The translations under genes and the position numbers were made by a program. A DNA stretch of 64,000 bases. Origin: Polytrichum commune (taxonomy: Eukaryota > Streptophyta > Polytrichopsida > Polytrichales > Polytrichaceae). The stretch lies in the NCBI GenBank assembly GCA_950295325.1, contig OX485807.1:36982440-37046439 (forward strand), in the 5' to 3' direction. Shown in pieces: positions 1-12,578 of the stretch. The notes under the pieces are model-generated. The model saw only the letters and a program-made list of their open reading frames with translations, was not told the DNA's origin and made no database searches. Positions within the stretch are counted from its first letter, which is position 1, and each line of letters begins with the position of its first letter.

Positions 1-953
1 CAAATCCCATATTGAGTGCACTTCACCTTCCAGGTCCAAAATCCAATGTATATGTTCACTTCCATTGAGTAAATAAGCAATTGACTAGGATTTCATTTTC
101 AAAGTGAAACCGCCAATAAAGCATGTAAATAATTTTGAAGTCAAAAATATTATAAAACCATCATTAGCACCGAGGTTATGATTTTTGTGACTTGCCATTG
201 AAAGGGTCTTTGTCATTCTAAAATGGAACTAAAATTTGTGGTTTAAATTTATTAGGCTATATATTATAATATTTTAGTTAATACCTTATACTTTCACAAA
301 TTTTCCATACGCATTAAAAATTAGTAAGTGTGATTGAATGTATTTAAGTCTAATTAATCCTGATTAATTTTAATCAACCCTAATTAAATGATAAAGCATG
401 CTTACCAAATTAATTAAGCCTAATCAATGATTAAATATACGTACTGGAATACTATTATACTTAATTAATTATCAAACCTTATTAATTATACTCACTGAAA
501 TACTAATTATACTTAATTAATAAGGCTCAATTGATTTCGTAAGCATACTTTCTGATTTAATTGTTTTTAATTAGGATTAATCATAATGGAATAGACTTAA
601 ATACATTCAATCACACTTAATTAGTTTAAATACGTACGAGAACTTTGTGAAAGTAGAAGGTATAAACTAAAAGATTACAATATTTAACATACTAAAAATA
701 AAACAGAAACAAATTATTTCCATTTTAAGAATGACAAAGACCCTTTCAATGGCAAGTCACAAAAATCATAACCTCAGTGCTAGTGAGGGTCTTATAAAAA
801 ATTTTACTTCCAAGTTATTTACATACTTTATTGGCGGTTTTAACTTTGAAAATGAAATCCCAATCAATTGTTTATTTACTCAAAGGAAGTGAACATATAT
901 ATATATATAGGATTTTGGACCTTGAAGGTGAAGTGCACTCAATATGGGATTTG
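1..953. mobile_element. Large foldback (long terminal inverted repeat) element
   Basis: Bases 1 onward are the reverse complement of bases running back from 953, with the symmetry centre near 477. The outer ~30 bp are almost perfect, and similarity continues with substitutions and small indels nearly to the AT-rich centre, so almost the whole element is two arms of about 450 bp. No coding potential is seen. Elements that are nearly all terminal inverted repeat are known as foldback or long-TIR Mutator-like non-autonomous elements; which class this is cannot be told. It may begin before base 1, so no target duplication could be read. Confidence 0.7.
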
Positions 954-1270
954 TGCATAAGTGGCCTCCAAGAATGCAAAGGCAATAATTTTTTCAAAGT
1001 CGGGCGAGCGGGCAACAATTTTCGGTCGGGTCCAAAAACTCTTGAATTTTTGGTTGGCGACTGCCCGTGTCCGAATCTACCTCCCCTATAAGTTCGTGGG
1101 GGGGAACTTTAACGTCCCCCCCGATCTTACAAAGTGTCAAGTTTTTATGTTAAATGGATGAGAGATACACTCATATGCGATGATCTTCTCCCTCCGTTGG
1201 GCCGAGAGTGGGGGTGGGGGACCGCCCTCGACTAGTCAAGGTATGTGGTTTTATTGTGGGCGCTTGGAAC
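954..1270. other. Unassigned interval between foldback and IR1
   Basis: About 317 bp with local G- and C-runs, including a short self-complementary patch near 1080-1125 (a CCCC run, then G7, then C6). No gene or element termini are recognised. Confidence 0.4.
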
Positions 1271-2384
1271 TTCACATAGAAATTTCAATGTCGAAGCGAA
1301 TTGGGAATCGTCTCATCTGGTGAGCAGCAATTGCCGAATCACACAATCTATCATTCCAGTTCCAAAACCAGAGTGCAAATGCGAGTATTGTTGTAACAGG
1401 TCATAATGAATAGTGTCTTTCTTTTTAAAGCGATGACATTAGCCCTCAACATAACACATCTCATTTTGTACTACAAACCCTACAAGTATATACCACTCAA
1501 ATAAAGGTAAAGCATGTCCACTGAATTATGCCCACGTTGAAAATAAGCTAGTTCATTCACACATTGAGGCCCGCCCACATACCTTATGCGATTCTGCATC
1601 GCCCAAGTCTCATGGTGAATCAATCCCACTACATTGTTTATGGTATTTAGTGTCACTTACTATTTGGAGTTACATTGTGCTATATAAAGTTTTTCATTAT
1701 GGCTATAAAAATATGGTCACTACATCTAATTGTAACCTTAATAAAAGAAAAGTGACCCCTACTATAATCATGACACAAATGGATAGGGTTGTCATTGGTG
1801 ATCAATATCACATGACAACAATGGATGATGTGAGTTGGATTAAACCAACACGTCTATTTTCATTCTTTCCTTTTAAACCTCAGGGCCCCCTTTTGTACAT
1901 CCACCTTTACTTCAACTTTATTAATAGCATTTCTAAATGTACAAAGTCAAGAAAACTACTATCTCTCCCTCATAATTATCTATATGATGTACACTAATGC
2001 CTCAAATAATACCCCTTCTTACACTCACGTTGATTCGTACATGGTATGAAGAATCCACCCCTAGGCGCTCAGTGAAATGACCACTTTATACTTTATTCAT
2101 ATAGTACTAAAAAAAACCTTAGACATGCTACGATGTATGTTCGAGATCATCTTTCAACTATGAATAAAATCTAACCAAAATCAAATAAATAATGATAATG
2201 ATAATAACCATGCTCAAGACAATTTTTGATGTATGCTAAACATTTGAGTTAGTGCATCTCGCACTATTTCTCAATGACCCATGTTGGGTGACGCTAAAAG
2301 AAAGTGTCACATGACACTTGATATTGCATGCCGAATCGTGAACGTTAAAGCCCGCTCTAGTTAATTTCATGACACACCACTTTT

Positions 2385-3190
2385 ATTCTATTTTTCATTT
2401 TTGAGACAAAAGGCCAACCGAGCCAATGCCAATGAATTAAAAACCAAGAAAACGCGCCTGCTTGGAGGGGAGGCGGGGCCCCTTGCATGTGAAACACCGC
2501 CACCTAGCACCCGGCCCTACCAAGGACAACCCCCCAGACCCACCGAGCCAAGGACCACCCCCACCCCACCTGCCAAGGATAACCCCCTAACCACAAAGGC
2601 AACCCTTACCGGAGAGTTGGACATCCTACCTACGTTGTTGTTTCCAGTTCCACTCAATATTGTAAATTGTTCCTCCTACAAGGATGGTCCTACCACCCCA
2701 CATTTTATTGGGACCTTGGAGCAAGCCCACATCAGAGAAGCTATTAATCTTGATTTGCTTAATCACCCGTTCCCGTATGTTGCCTTGGCATACATGATTA
2801 GTTCATCCCAAATGCGGTGTTTAACCTTAGACTCGTGCCATTGTTCGAGGTTGAACACTTTATCATTACGTTCAATCATGATGGTCCACAAAGCGATGCG
2901 GCCACAAAGGAGGTGCCAAATTTTAATTTGTATGCAAGATTTCCTCCGTACCATTTCCCCATAAATAGCTTGTTTCCAGTGGAAATTGTTGTAGTTGCCA
3001 ATCCTCACTCCGCACAACTCATGCATGATACACGTGGCCCATCTCCAAGCCCTCTGTGCTTGGTGCAATCCCAAAACTTGTGTTTAACCGACTCACTGGT
3101 GTTAGGGAGGCAAAAAATACATTGTTTGAAAATGGAAGCAAGTGTGATGCAAGCCCTCCAAGCTCCATTCATTAACTAAAACACCACTTT
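2385..3190 (-). pseudogene. L1-type LINE 3' end with zf-RVT domain (left copy)
   Basis: Read on the minus strand, this is the C-terminal end of a plant LINE ORF2. The stretch AWRWATCIMHELCGVRIGNY, then a segment around IWHLLC and ALWTIMIERNDKVF, matches the zf-RVT region that follows the reverse transcriptase in plant L1-like elements. The paired copy at 44214-44747 keeps the zinc-binding residues in one frame. This copy has small indels, so the upstream Cys/His part and the far end (near 2763) fall in other frames. A T-rich stretch near 2385-2405 on the plus strand marks the A-rich LINE tail. It is a truncated, dead copy, carried into both arms of IR1 before duplication. Confidence 0.65.
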
Positions 3191-3691
3191 TAATGCTCTG
3201 ACACTAATTAGATAATTATTGTAAACTACCATAACCCACTTTGACACCCCCCAATGGCAAGGATGCAGTTGGGAAGCCGCAAGCTACCTGATGACTTGAA
3301 AGTGGGCGAGATGAAAATGAAAGAACTTATACTTCTCCTTTCAGATTTACAAGCACCACCAGCCTGTCAAAACATTCTCATTCCAGCATATACAGTATGC
3401 CCGGGAGCCTTGATCAAGTTTCCATGCCAGCTAGGAATGCCATGTCACCAAGGTTGTTGTCCATGTGTATCCCAAGAAGCACCATAGGAGACTATAATTT
3501 CACAACCTTGTAGTTTACGATTCCCAGTGGATGAATGGTTGACTTTCATTTCACATCCTTTTAAACCATGTCCTCTGCCCAAAACTGCGTTATTTCTAAC
3601 TTTTCTCTTGGATAAGATGCCCTCAATAAGGGGTTTGGTAGCTAGGCTGGGAGTAGCTCAATAATCATGATAATTGCTTAGCATTATTAAG

Positions 3692-3872
3692 CAATGAATG
3701 GGGAGAACCGGCCGGTAGTTGCAGATGAACCGGTTGTGTTTGAGAATTTACCTCCTTAGGTCAAGACTTCAGGAAATTTACCCATCACTTTAGAGGATTC
3801 TGCAGAACATACGTCATTAATAAAGAAAACCCAAAAAATCACAACATATAACCGGTTGGACTATTCCATAAA
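3692..3872 (-). mobile_element. Partial hAT-type MITE of the 'CCGGTT' family
   Basis: It starts with CAATGAATGGGGAGAACCGG, the right-hand terminus of the family whose whole copies lie at 11137-11358, 39911-40132, 51932-52157 and 58495-58722. It matches the right-arm copy (39911-40132) in reverse complement until about 3872, where similarity to the family stops. That point is also the inner edge of IR1. The other terminus is missing. Confidence 0.75.
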
Positions 3873-4620
3873 AATGCTAAAGTCTCAAACTTGGTAATTC
3901 TTTTTCTTCAAGAGTTTAAGAGTATTGTGGTGGAAGCCGACACTCGTAAAGTACCACACCATGGAGTGAATGCTACCCAAAATGTTATCAATGCAAAGAA
4001 GTGGCTTGTGAGATCTCTCCTTATTATTTATTTTACTCACAAATACATTAGGAGTATTTGCCAACAATGTTTTGTGTACCTTATGAAGAAAGGTTTGGGC
4101 CCAAGAAAGTGAAAAATATCATTATCATGAGATTATTGGTGTGCCTCCTGATAATTTAGATTGAATATTAAAAGACTTCATTTATGAGCATAAGATTAAT
4201 GTTATTCTTACTTATTATATTATATTTTAATACATTACCACTTACATTTTGTAATTTATTTTGGTATACTAATTATTTATTTTAAATTTATTTACACTTA
4301 TATATTTATATCTTTAAAATACCATATTCATTTGAAACTTGATGATAAATGTATTAACACTACCATCCCTTTTCCTGCAAGAATTGTGTATTGATGTAAC
4401 CGTGGCGGCTATTTTGTTATGAAAAAAATTGGAAAATAGATGCAACTTTAGTGGTTCCACCAAACACACAAAAATGACAACACAACACAACTTAACAAGG
4501 TACATTGGATGTGAGTTTTACACAATAGTTATACATCCAAAAAATACTAACATAATTGTAGATGTATTTTTGCTAACATCATTTACATCCAATATTATTT
4601 TCACATATTTGTAAAAAAAT
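3873..4620. other. AT-rich interval, nothing recognised
   Basis: Short open frames exist on both strands but none resembles a known family. The sequence is AT-rich and simple in places around 4200-4320. Confidence 0.4.
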
Positions 4621-4624
4621 TGTA

Positions 4625-6450
4625 ATGTGTTTTAATATATTTTTATTGTTAATTGTGTCCCTATTTATTTGCATTTTTGGATGTTGTGTTTGCTTTGGAT
4701 TCGATTGCAACTCCATCTTCACAAAGGACACTATGAAGTTTTTCTCAATTCAATGGAGGATGTGTTTTTCTTACATTTGCATCCTTCAGCTATTCATCAT
4801 CTTCAAGAAAATTTGCATAACATGAATAGGGTAAATTCAACAGTTGTGGGAGCTCCAGTAGGGCACCAATTTTGTAGCAATAAGTTGAGCCTCAAAAAAA
4901 TATTTCTAATAGGTTTTTCCAACTTCAAAGAAGTTTCAAATTGGGCTTACACTTTGCAAAAAGGTGGGCCGGTGAAGGATCATGATTGGACCAACATACA
5001 CAATCAACTAGATAGTTAGAAGAGCACATAATTGTTATTTGTTTTTAAGTTACAATCCTAACAATGAAGATCCAAATAATTTTTTTGTGGTAATCATGTA
5101 GTGTGATTGGATGCGAGAGCTTGCCATTCAAATTATACCAAACTCGGCATGGGCGACTAATATCACATTCAAGACTAACCACTATTGATTACTATTGTAT
5201 ATTGCAATGTGTCGTAACAATTGTAGATACGATATGGCCATTTTCCTTATGCTTTGTTTAAAAGATTACCAGAACGGTCATGACACAATAGCGTCGAGGC
5301 TTACTTGAGGATGATGTTTGAGAAAATAAGGTTATTATATCCAATGCAATATTAATTGAAAAAATGTTTAATAGCTTAACGCTCATATGTTAGTGTTCAA
5401 TGATGATCCTATGATGTTGGGCAAATAAATTAATTCTAGGTGGTGAGAAAAATAAATAGAAATTATTGTTGTGTTAGATTTATGTTAAAAAACATGGACG
5501 AGACATCTTATCTCCCATGTCATTCAAAATGAGAGATCCAAACTTTATCATGATATGTGTGGCATTCTAGAATATCTCACAAAGGTCCAATTCAATTCCA
5601 AATATGATGAATTTAAAACCATATGGGCGGCCAAAAGGTTAATTTAGAGGAATGTTGTGGTTGGGTGGGTTCGACACTAGTAATGGCATAGCATGGCCAC
5701 AATTCAACTATCTATACACACATGGATTTGTCAATACAAAAAATCTTGTGAAGACATTGTGACATTTCGTGAAATTTACCTTGCTTGATAAATCAAAAAA
5801 TAAATCAAATAAAAAATTATTTGGCATTTGGATTAATTCATTTGGATACTTGTATGTAGGTTTGATGGTTTGATATTTTTATTCTTATTTTCATGCATAA
5901 AGTATTTATTTATTTATATTATATTTATACAACATCAAATATTGATGTATGTTTCATCATTATATTGCATGTGTAGAGCACTCTATAATAGACATTGATA
6001 GAATACTTCATATGTGAATGCATTGATCAATCCACAAAATTATTCAACACACGGAAAGGATAGATAGTACACAATCCACATGCAAAAAACTAATGCTACA
6101 ATAGAGAAAATAAAACCTTATCCACCAAATTACCTCGATGATATTAATATGGAATTCCTAATTCTTAGCAGCCTAACAATACTTGAGTGTTGGTATTTAA
6201 GCATTGAGTGTTATGAGTGTAAGGATAGAGTATCTATTTGTAAACATCTCTTTCTTGTGAGGAAGTTGGTGGAGGACGAAATTGCATACTTGAAGTGCAT
6301 GTTACGTACTAAGGAAAATAGACTTGTAAACAACTTTGATGATGTGAGAGAAGGTGATGTAGTTAATTTTCTACAGAGCCCTGAACCTATTCTTCTATCA
6401 TTATCCATGGATGATATTATGTTACGAGATGATCCAGTCTTGGTATAGTA
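4625..6450 (+). pseudogene. Decayed Mutator-like (MULE) transposase with SWIM-like motif
   Basis: Plus-strand frames hold broken pieces in the order expected for a MULE-family transposase. Around 5150-5310 one frame reads ITFKTNHY, then, after a stop, MAIFLMLCLKDYQNGHDTIA; this resembles the transposase core with its TN-Y motif and hydrophobic strand. Around 5490-5640 there is a helical stretch with RHLISHVIQNE. At 6080-6448 a 122-aa frame contains ECKDRVSICKHLFLVRKLVE, like a degenerate SWIM zinc finger (CxC...CxH), which usually follows the MULE core. Stops and frameshifts separate the pieces, so it is inactive. The assignment rests on motif resemblance only; a domesticated FAR1-like gene relic is the alternative. 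Confidence 0.45.
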
Positions 6451-7401
6451 CACATGCATGCATCAAAGGTTGAGGATCCTTCTTGAAATCCAAGATTGAT
6501 TGGCAAATAAAATGAGATACATACTGAGTTGAGTTGAGATTTCTTCACAATAAATAAAATGAAAATTGTAGGTGATGAATATATAGAAGATGCAATTAAG
6601 AGATTGTATGCCATAAAAAAAAGCTCTAATTTGCCTTCAAACCTCAATAAGATCTTGGATGTATTTTTTTACCTCACGCCGGTAGAAGTATTACACCAAT
6701 TCAAGCAAACATGTTGAGGTCAAGGTTTGAACAGGGGAGGGCCATGGAATCCCAAAAACAAAGATATGACTAGTTCAAGTGTGGGCATAAGTATGTCACA
6801 AGCATCAGGTGTTTTCATAATACGCTATGATATATTGAAATTCATACCAATCAAAATGGAAATTATTATTTAATAACATGTTCTTAATTTATCTAATTCT
6901 ATGGTATGTAAGATCACCAATAATCGGGAGCATGGCATTGGCACGACCTAAAACAACAATGGAGGCTAGGTGATAACAATCACTAGCTCAAAAGTAGAAA
7001 TGGATGTAATTTCCAAATTTATATAAGCATAAATGTTGTGTTTATGGAGATCACAACATGTTGTGTAAGAGGAGCAAACCAAAGAATGTCATAATAATTG
7101 TGGGAATGCAATTATATGGGGTGAGCCTCAAATTAGTTCAATTGGTATGGATGCTTCTCATGTTGGTAAGATGGTGGAGCTTTACAATGAGAACACAAAT
7201 ATATGGCAAATTGGATAAACTAGTCAACTATAACTTCTCAAAAGATGGAAAAGATGCACCACTTTAATTCAACACAATGGTGATTCCATCTTTAGGATAA
7301 CCTTACCTAATGAATATGTTAGATTTTCTTGACACTATAGTGGCAATTTAATCCATTTATTTAATATAAATTAATAGAATCATGTACTTGAATATGCTTT
7401 A
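6451..7401 (+). pseudogene. Downstream part of the decayed transposase region
   Basis: Short plus-strand frames continue here: a FKCGHKYVTSIRCFH stretch near 6775-6820, and a frame near 7075-7200 with CGNAIIWGEPQISSIGMDAS. The frame at 7058-7267 overlaps it in another phase. I recognise no family; the Cys/His patches suggest zinc binding. The Harbinger-type element at 7402 appears to have cut this sequence, because a Cys-rich frame resumes at 8522. It could instead be an unrelated relic. Confidence 0.25.
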
Positions 7402-8518
7402 GGGCCAGTTTACACTATGGACCATGGCTCTGCAAGACAACTGATTGGCTGCTAAAGTTCTCGTGGGACAACTTCGGTTTACACTTGGAAAAAAAATGTC
7501 AGAGGGACCATAAAGGTGGAGGTCCCCAAAATATAAATTTTAAGACCTAATAAATGCATTGACATGGTCCAACGGGTTCTGCGGTGAGAGAGGCAAGAGA
7601 GGTGGTCTTGTAGGAAAAGGCAAGGGCCCATGGCAGAGAAATGCCATTGCAATAAATTTTTAATGAATCTACCCTCTATATGCCTTAATCATATCATTGC
7701 CCATGAGACATACAATTACTACCTTGCCCTACCCCTTAAACCAGCTCCCACATGTTTCACCAAACAACGTGGGACATCTAAAACTCAAGAATTTGAGTGC
7801 AAATTTGTTTTTTTTCTCTACCAACTGGAATTTTTGGAATTTTTGGGCTTATAATATACCGTTGGAAAGGTCTTGAAAATACCTTTCCAACGGTGTATTA
7901 CACGCCCCAAGAGAATGTAAAATTACAGTTGAAAAAAGAAAAAGAAACATTTGTAGTCATTTAGTGACAATAGATCAGGGTGGTCAAAAGAACTGCAATG
8001 GGAAATCTTCTAACACTAATCATCAAAGAATTGAACTTTAGTGTTGAGCAAGGTATGGTGGTAACAACATTAAATATAATCAAACACTAAATATTCTATT
8101 TAGTGTAGTGTCAACACAAGGTACATGTCACATGTAAATTACAATGAATATGTACAAATTAAATCGCCCATTTTTTGGTAAAAGTTGTTGTGAGAAGATT
8201 TGCAAGCCACATCTTCGACACATTTAACAAGAAGTGAAGACAAGTGAAGCCCAAGAAAAAGACAAGAGAATGGTCAAACTTGAATTTCTTTCCAAACTCA
8301 CCTTTTGAGGCATGTAGTAAAAAAAATCAGCACCTTCGCATTTGGGTGTATGGTCATTCTTCTTGGTCCACATTCGGTTTACACCTAGTGAGGGGCCCAC
8401 GGCTCTTAAAACTAATTTTTTATGAAGTCAGACCATGAAAGTTGGACCATGAACTCAAACCATTTACAAAGGCCATCTTCCATGGTCCGACTTCGTGGTC
8501 CATAGTGTAAACTGGCCC
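7402..8518. mobile_element. Non-autonomous PIF/Harbinger-type element (copy 1)
   Basis: The ends are GGGCCAGTTTACACTATGGA and its inverse TCCATAGTGTAAACTGGCCC, flanked by TTA at 7399-7401 and 8519-8521. A 3-bp TTA duplication with a GG(G/C)-starting TIR is the PIF/Harbinger signature. At 1117 bp it holds no plausible transposase. It shares TIRs and interior with 11366-12575, including the hairpin at about 7852-7906 (stem ACCGTTGGAAAGGT, with the outer stem mismatched here) and a palindromic CACTAAATATTCTATTTAGTG motif near 8085. Confidence 0.85.
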
Positions 8519-8521
8519 TTA

Positions 8522-8718
8522 GATATGCATTCTTCAAATTGTGAGGGACAACCTTGTAAGCCCATGATTGCACTAACTCGCATCCAATGTAAACAACCCT
8601 TTTTCAGTAATTTGCTTATTAGGACACCTATATTCAAGTGGTATGTGGTTTGGTGTGGCTCCAAGAATGAACATGACAGTGAAACGTGTTTCAAGAAAAT
8701 GGATGTACCATGTGTTTA
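8522..8718 (+). pseudogene. Cys-rich fragment resuming after copy 1 insertion
   Basis: A 66-residue open stretch includes RIQCKQPFF and, further on, FKWYVVWCGSKNEHDSETCF. The Cys/His spacing suggests a zinc-binding patch. It lies directly after the Harbinger-type insertion and probably continues the relic upstream of it. Family unknown. Confidence 0.25.
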
Positions 8719-11128
8719 AATAATAATAACCACACTAGGCTCAATAGTCAACATATCTTCAATAGACAACATAATTCTAGGACGGGGGGTATATGACCAT
8801 CTAATAGAAAGGAGAGTCCTCACTTTGACAATGCATGAAATATGAGTAAGAGTTCTGACAATTATGAAGAAAGTTGCTTCAACTTTGTAGTTTGGATTAT
8901 GGTATTGACAAACACCCAGTAAAATACTCGGGGAAGATTTAAAAGGTGATTTTGGTTATGTCTAGGGGTCTCAAATAAGTTCATTTAGGGAAAACATAGG
9001 GTTATTTCATGTTATTTTGGGTTTGGACTGACACTTAGGTGATGTTTCATGAATTAAAGACTTCAAAATCTCTCAATGTCAGTACATGCAATTATGACAG
9101 TCACTCAATTTCACATTATTTACATAAGCAATAGTTTGGCAGTCAATTCATTTTAATTGGACCAAATGTTATGCGCAAGAATAGGCACAACCATAGTCAA
9201 TAGTCTTGCATTTGGTAGCCCATTTGAGTCTCTTCACCAAAGCCAAGGACATTGTGATGTAATCAATTGTCTCATGTTAGTTAAACCCTTTTAATTTAAC
9301 TTGAAAGGTCTCTACAATCACTAGATTTAGAGTTGTTGTATTCTTTAATCAATCCTTTAATTGTGAAGTACTATGAGACAATGGTCTTTTGTTGAGGTGC
9401 CATCATAGCATCCAATTTGTATTCCAAGAATCACTAGAACCAATGTACCAAGTTGATTAAAAGACCAAGAATTTGTTTTCTATTTATCCCTCTTTAATTT
9501 TAGACTTAAGTTAGGATTTCATTTTAACTACATTATATGTCATGCGTTCATCTCATTTATTTAAATTCCAAGCTTATTGTCTAAGTTATTTAATTATCTC
9601 ATCACAATAAATCAAATTAAACTCCGGTTCTGCCAACAAAACATCAAGAACATACAAGGTATCCAGCAAATACATGATTTTGGCCTTTTGAATTCCAAGG
9701 CACTCATTTTCTCAAAATCCACTTAATTTTGCATTTTAAAAAAATCATTGAGATACTACAATGATATTTTCTATCAAATGAGATCATGTGACTCCCAATC
9801 ATGGTAAGATGATAGTATTTCCTGAAGATTTACTTTCACTCATTCAACAAACTCGATTCAATAATGCACTAGTACCTAAGATAGCACTCAAAATCTAATC
9901 TTGCAGATAATTGAGTTCAATAAGATCCTCATCATTCATGACAATTATCAAAAGACTCTTCTAATTAAGAGGTAGTTCCTCTTTTAAATCTCCGAGTCTC
10001 TCCTACAACATAGTGTAGAACTATTTCAATCCACAAACAATTGTGTGTTACTTTTGAGATTGTTGTGGCCTCAAAGGTCAAGAAACTCTAAGAAATCCTT
10101 CCTCATAAGGACCTTAAATTGTCCTACATTTGATGCACACGCCCTAGTGCTAATTCCTACCAAATTATTGCCTAGCATATTAAGACTCGGCGATTGATAA
10201 CTTACTTCACCAACTTATCTTTATTCAATCCTTAATACAATAGAGACTATTGACTCGTATTAAATCTCACACAAGATATCTACAACACTTGGTGAATCAC
10301 ACGCAACTTAGGCAAGACAATTGACTAACCAACACAACCTCTTTGGTTGTCACCTCTGTAATCATTCAATAGTCCATTGACTCTTTCACTTCAATTGCTT
10401 GCAACCACTCCTTTAATAGTTAACAATTAGTCTCATAGACCACACACAAACATTCTACCTAAAATCAATCACACTCCTAGTTTGTCTCAACCTCTCAAAA
10501 CATAAATGAATTAAGTTCACAAGATGATTTGAAGACTATCAACTTGCACATATTAGGAGTTGTTACATAGACTGAACAAGTTTACTTCAAATAACAGTTC
10601 TCAATCATACACAAAATGGTTAGAAGACCATGGACTGAAGAATTACTCTTCATCCACAAACCCACTAGCATTCACATGCTAGGGTGAACATTGTTCACAA
10701 AAGGGATTACTCTCTAATCCGCAATAAGCACAATGTCTTTCACAAGTCAATTGCCAAACTGACCAAATTTCAATGTGGGAAAGTTAATGGACTTAAACCA
10801 GTTCTCGAGGAAGCTATAAATAGCAACATTTAAGCATGTGTTGATTTCCTACGGTTATGACTACTCCTATCAGACCATAGCCTTCCATGATCTCACTTTC
10901 TACATCTCCTAGCTTATGGCCTAATTTGTCACATATTAATTGAATGACTAGTTTATTTTACCTATTTTCACATTATTTTTCTGATTGAACAAAAAATTCC
11001 AAAAAAGTGACTCCACGGCCCTCAATATAGATTTGCTGAGAGTCTCATGCTAATCACATGTTTCATATTCTAGGAGAAATAGGCTAGTTGGAATTATTTA
11101 AGACCCATCTATTAAACCTAGGAGCCTA
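8719..11128. other. AT-rich interval without recognisable features
   Basis: About 2.4 kb with no long open frame on either strand and no terminal repeats or tandem arrays that I could find. It is probably old, decayed repeat sequence. Confidence 0.4.
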
Positions 11129-11136
11129 GTACTTAA

Positions 11137-11358
11137 CAATGAACAGGAAGAACCGATCGCTAGTTCCAATGAACCAAGTGAGTTTAAGAAATAACCAGTT
11201 GAAGTTCCAGATCTCAGGAAAATTGCCAAACATTCTAGAGGAATCCATGAAACATGTCCCAAATTGATGAAGCTAAGACAAAACATAATCTGTAACCAGT
11301 TGGGCTTGGTAACACTAGGATTTCGACTGATTATGCCCAAAAATCTCCCCGGACACTG
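11137..11358 (-). mobile_element. hAT-type MITE, 'CCGGTT' family (whole)
   Basis: The ends are CAATGAACAGGAAGAACC at 11137 and GGGGAGATTTTT read inward from CCGGACACTG at 11358, giving TIRs of the form CARTG-N2-CGGGGAGA. The flanks GTACTTAA (11129-11136) and GTACTTAG (11359-11366) are a 7/8 match, consistent with the 8-bp duplication of hAT elements. It is 222 bp and non-coding. Its right flank was later hit by the Harbinger-type element at 11366. Confidence 0.8.
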
Positions 11359-11365
11359 GTACTTA

Positions 11366-12575
11366 GGGGCGGTTTACACTACGGACCATGAAATTAGACC
11401 AGGGCTCTGCAAGGCAACTGATTGGCTCTTCAAGTTGTCCTGGGACAACTTCGGTTTACACTAAGGAAAAAATGGCAGAGGGACCATATAGGTTGAGGTC
11501 CCCAAAATATATTTTTTAAGGCCTAATAAATGCACTGACATGGTCCAACGGGTTTTGCGGTGAAAGAGGCAAGAGAGGTGGTTTGGTAGGAAAAGGCAAG
11601 GGCCAAAGTCAGAGAAATGCCATTTCAAGAATGTTTTAATGAATCTACCTTTTATGTGCCTTAATTATATTATAGCCCATGAGACATACCAACACTACCT
11701 TGCCCTTCCTTACCCTTAAACCGGCTTACACGTGTTTCATCAAACAACGCGGGACATCTAGAACTGAAGAATTCAAGTGCAAATTTGTTTTTTTGGTCTA
11801 CCAGCTGCAATGTTTGGAATGTTGAGGCGTGTAATATACCGTTGGAAAGGTCTTGAAAATACCTTTCCAACGGTATATTACACGCCCCAAAATGTTTAAA
11901 AAATACAGTTGCAAAAGAAAAAAGAAAAATATGTAGTCGTTTAGTGACTGTAGATCAGGGTGGTCAAAAGAAGCGCAATGGGAAATCTTCTAACATTAAT
12001 TATCAAAGAATTGAAATTTAGTGTTGAGCAAGGTTGGGTGGTAACAACATTAGATATAATCAAACACTAAATATCCTATTTAGTGTAGTAACAACACAAG
12101 GTACATGTCACATGTACAAATTGAATCGCTCATTTTTTTTTGTAAAAATTGTTGTGAGAAGATTTGCAAGCCACATCTTTGACACATTTAACAAGAAGTG
12201 ATGACAGTTGAAGCCCAAGAGATGACAAGAGAATGATCAAACTTTAAGGCGAAAAGAAGAAAAAACCAAGTGACAAGATAAGTGAAGGCATGTGTAGGCA
12301 AGTGAAGGCAAATTGAAGTCAACAAAATGGTCAAACTTCATTTTTTCCCAAAACTGTCCTTTTTGGGCTTATATTAAAAAAATCAGCACATCCACTTCTT
12401 GCCGCATGGTCATTCCTCTTGGTCCACATTCGGTTTACACCTAGTGAGGGGCCCAACGGCTTTGTAAATCAAAATTTTAAGAACTTGGACCATGAAATGT
12501 AGACCATGAACTCGTACCGCATAATAAGGCATCTTCCGTGGGACGAGTTCATGGTCTATGGTGTAAACCGCCCCT
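11366..12575. mobile_element. Non-autonomous PIF/Harbinger-type element (copy 2)
   Basis: The ends are GGGGCGGTTTACACTACGGA and the inverted TCTATGGTGTAAACCGCCCC, with TTA at 11363-11365 and at 12576-12578. It is 1210 bp, with no credible coding sequence. Interior blocks match copy 1 (7402-8518): the CTGCAAGGCAACTGATTGGC block near the left end, the GTCTACCAGCTG region, the hairpin, and the CACTAAATATCCTATTTAGTG motif near 12066. Copy 2 has an extra stretch around 12240-12330. Confidence 0.85.
11826..11886. repeat. Perfect 26-bp hairpin inside Harbinger-type copy 2
   Basis: The arms at 11826-11851 and 11861-11886 are exact reverse complements, separated by the 9-nt loop CTTGAAAAT. The core is ACCGTTGGAAAGGT. 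The same hairpin, mismatched only in its outer stem, is at about 7846-7906 in copy 1. Confidence 0.9.
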
Positions 12576-12578
12576 TTA

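Larger units (their letters stand above)
1271..3872. repeat. Inverted repeat IR1, left arm
   Basis: This arm matches, in reverse complement, 46852 back to 39968. Anchors include the stretch at 1275-1370 against 46750-46850, the LINE tail at 2626-3176 against 44214-44750, and 3330-3690 against 40130-40490. The arms differ by many substitutions and by large insertions in the right arm (40498-44052, and about 45674-46401), so the duplication is old. The left arm lacks both insertions and so shows the pre-insertion state. Confidence 0.85.
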
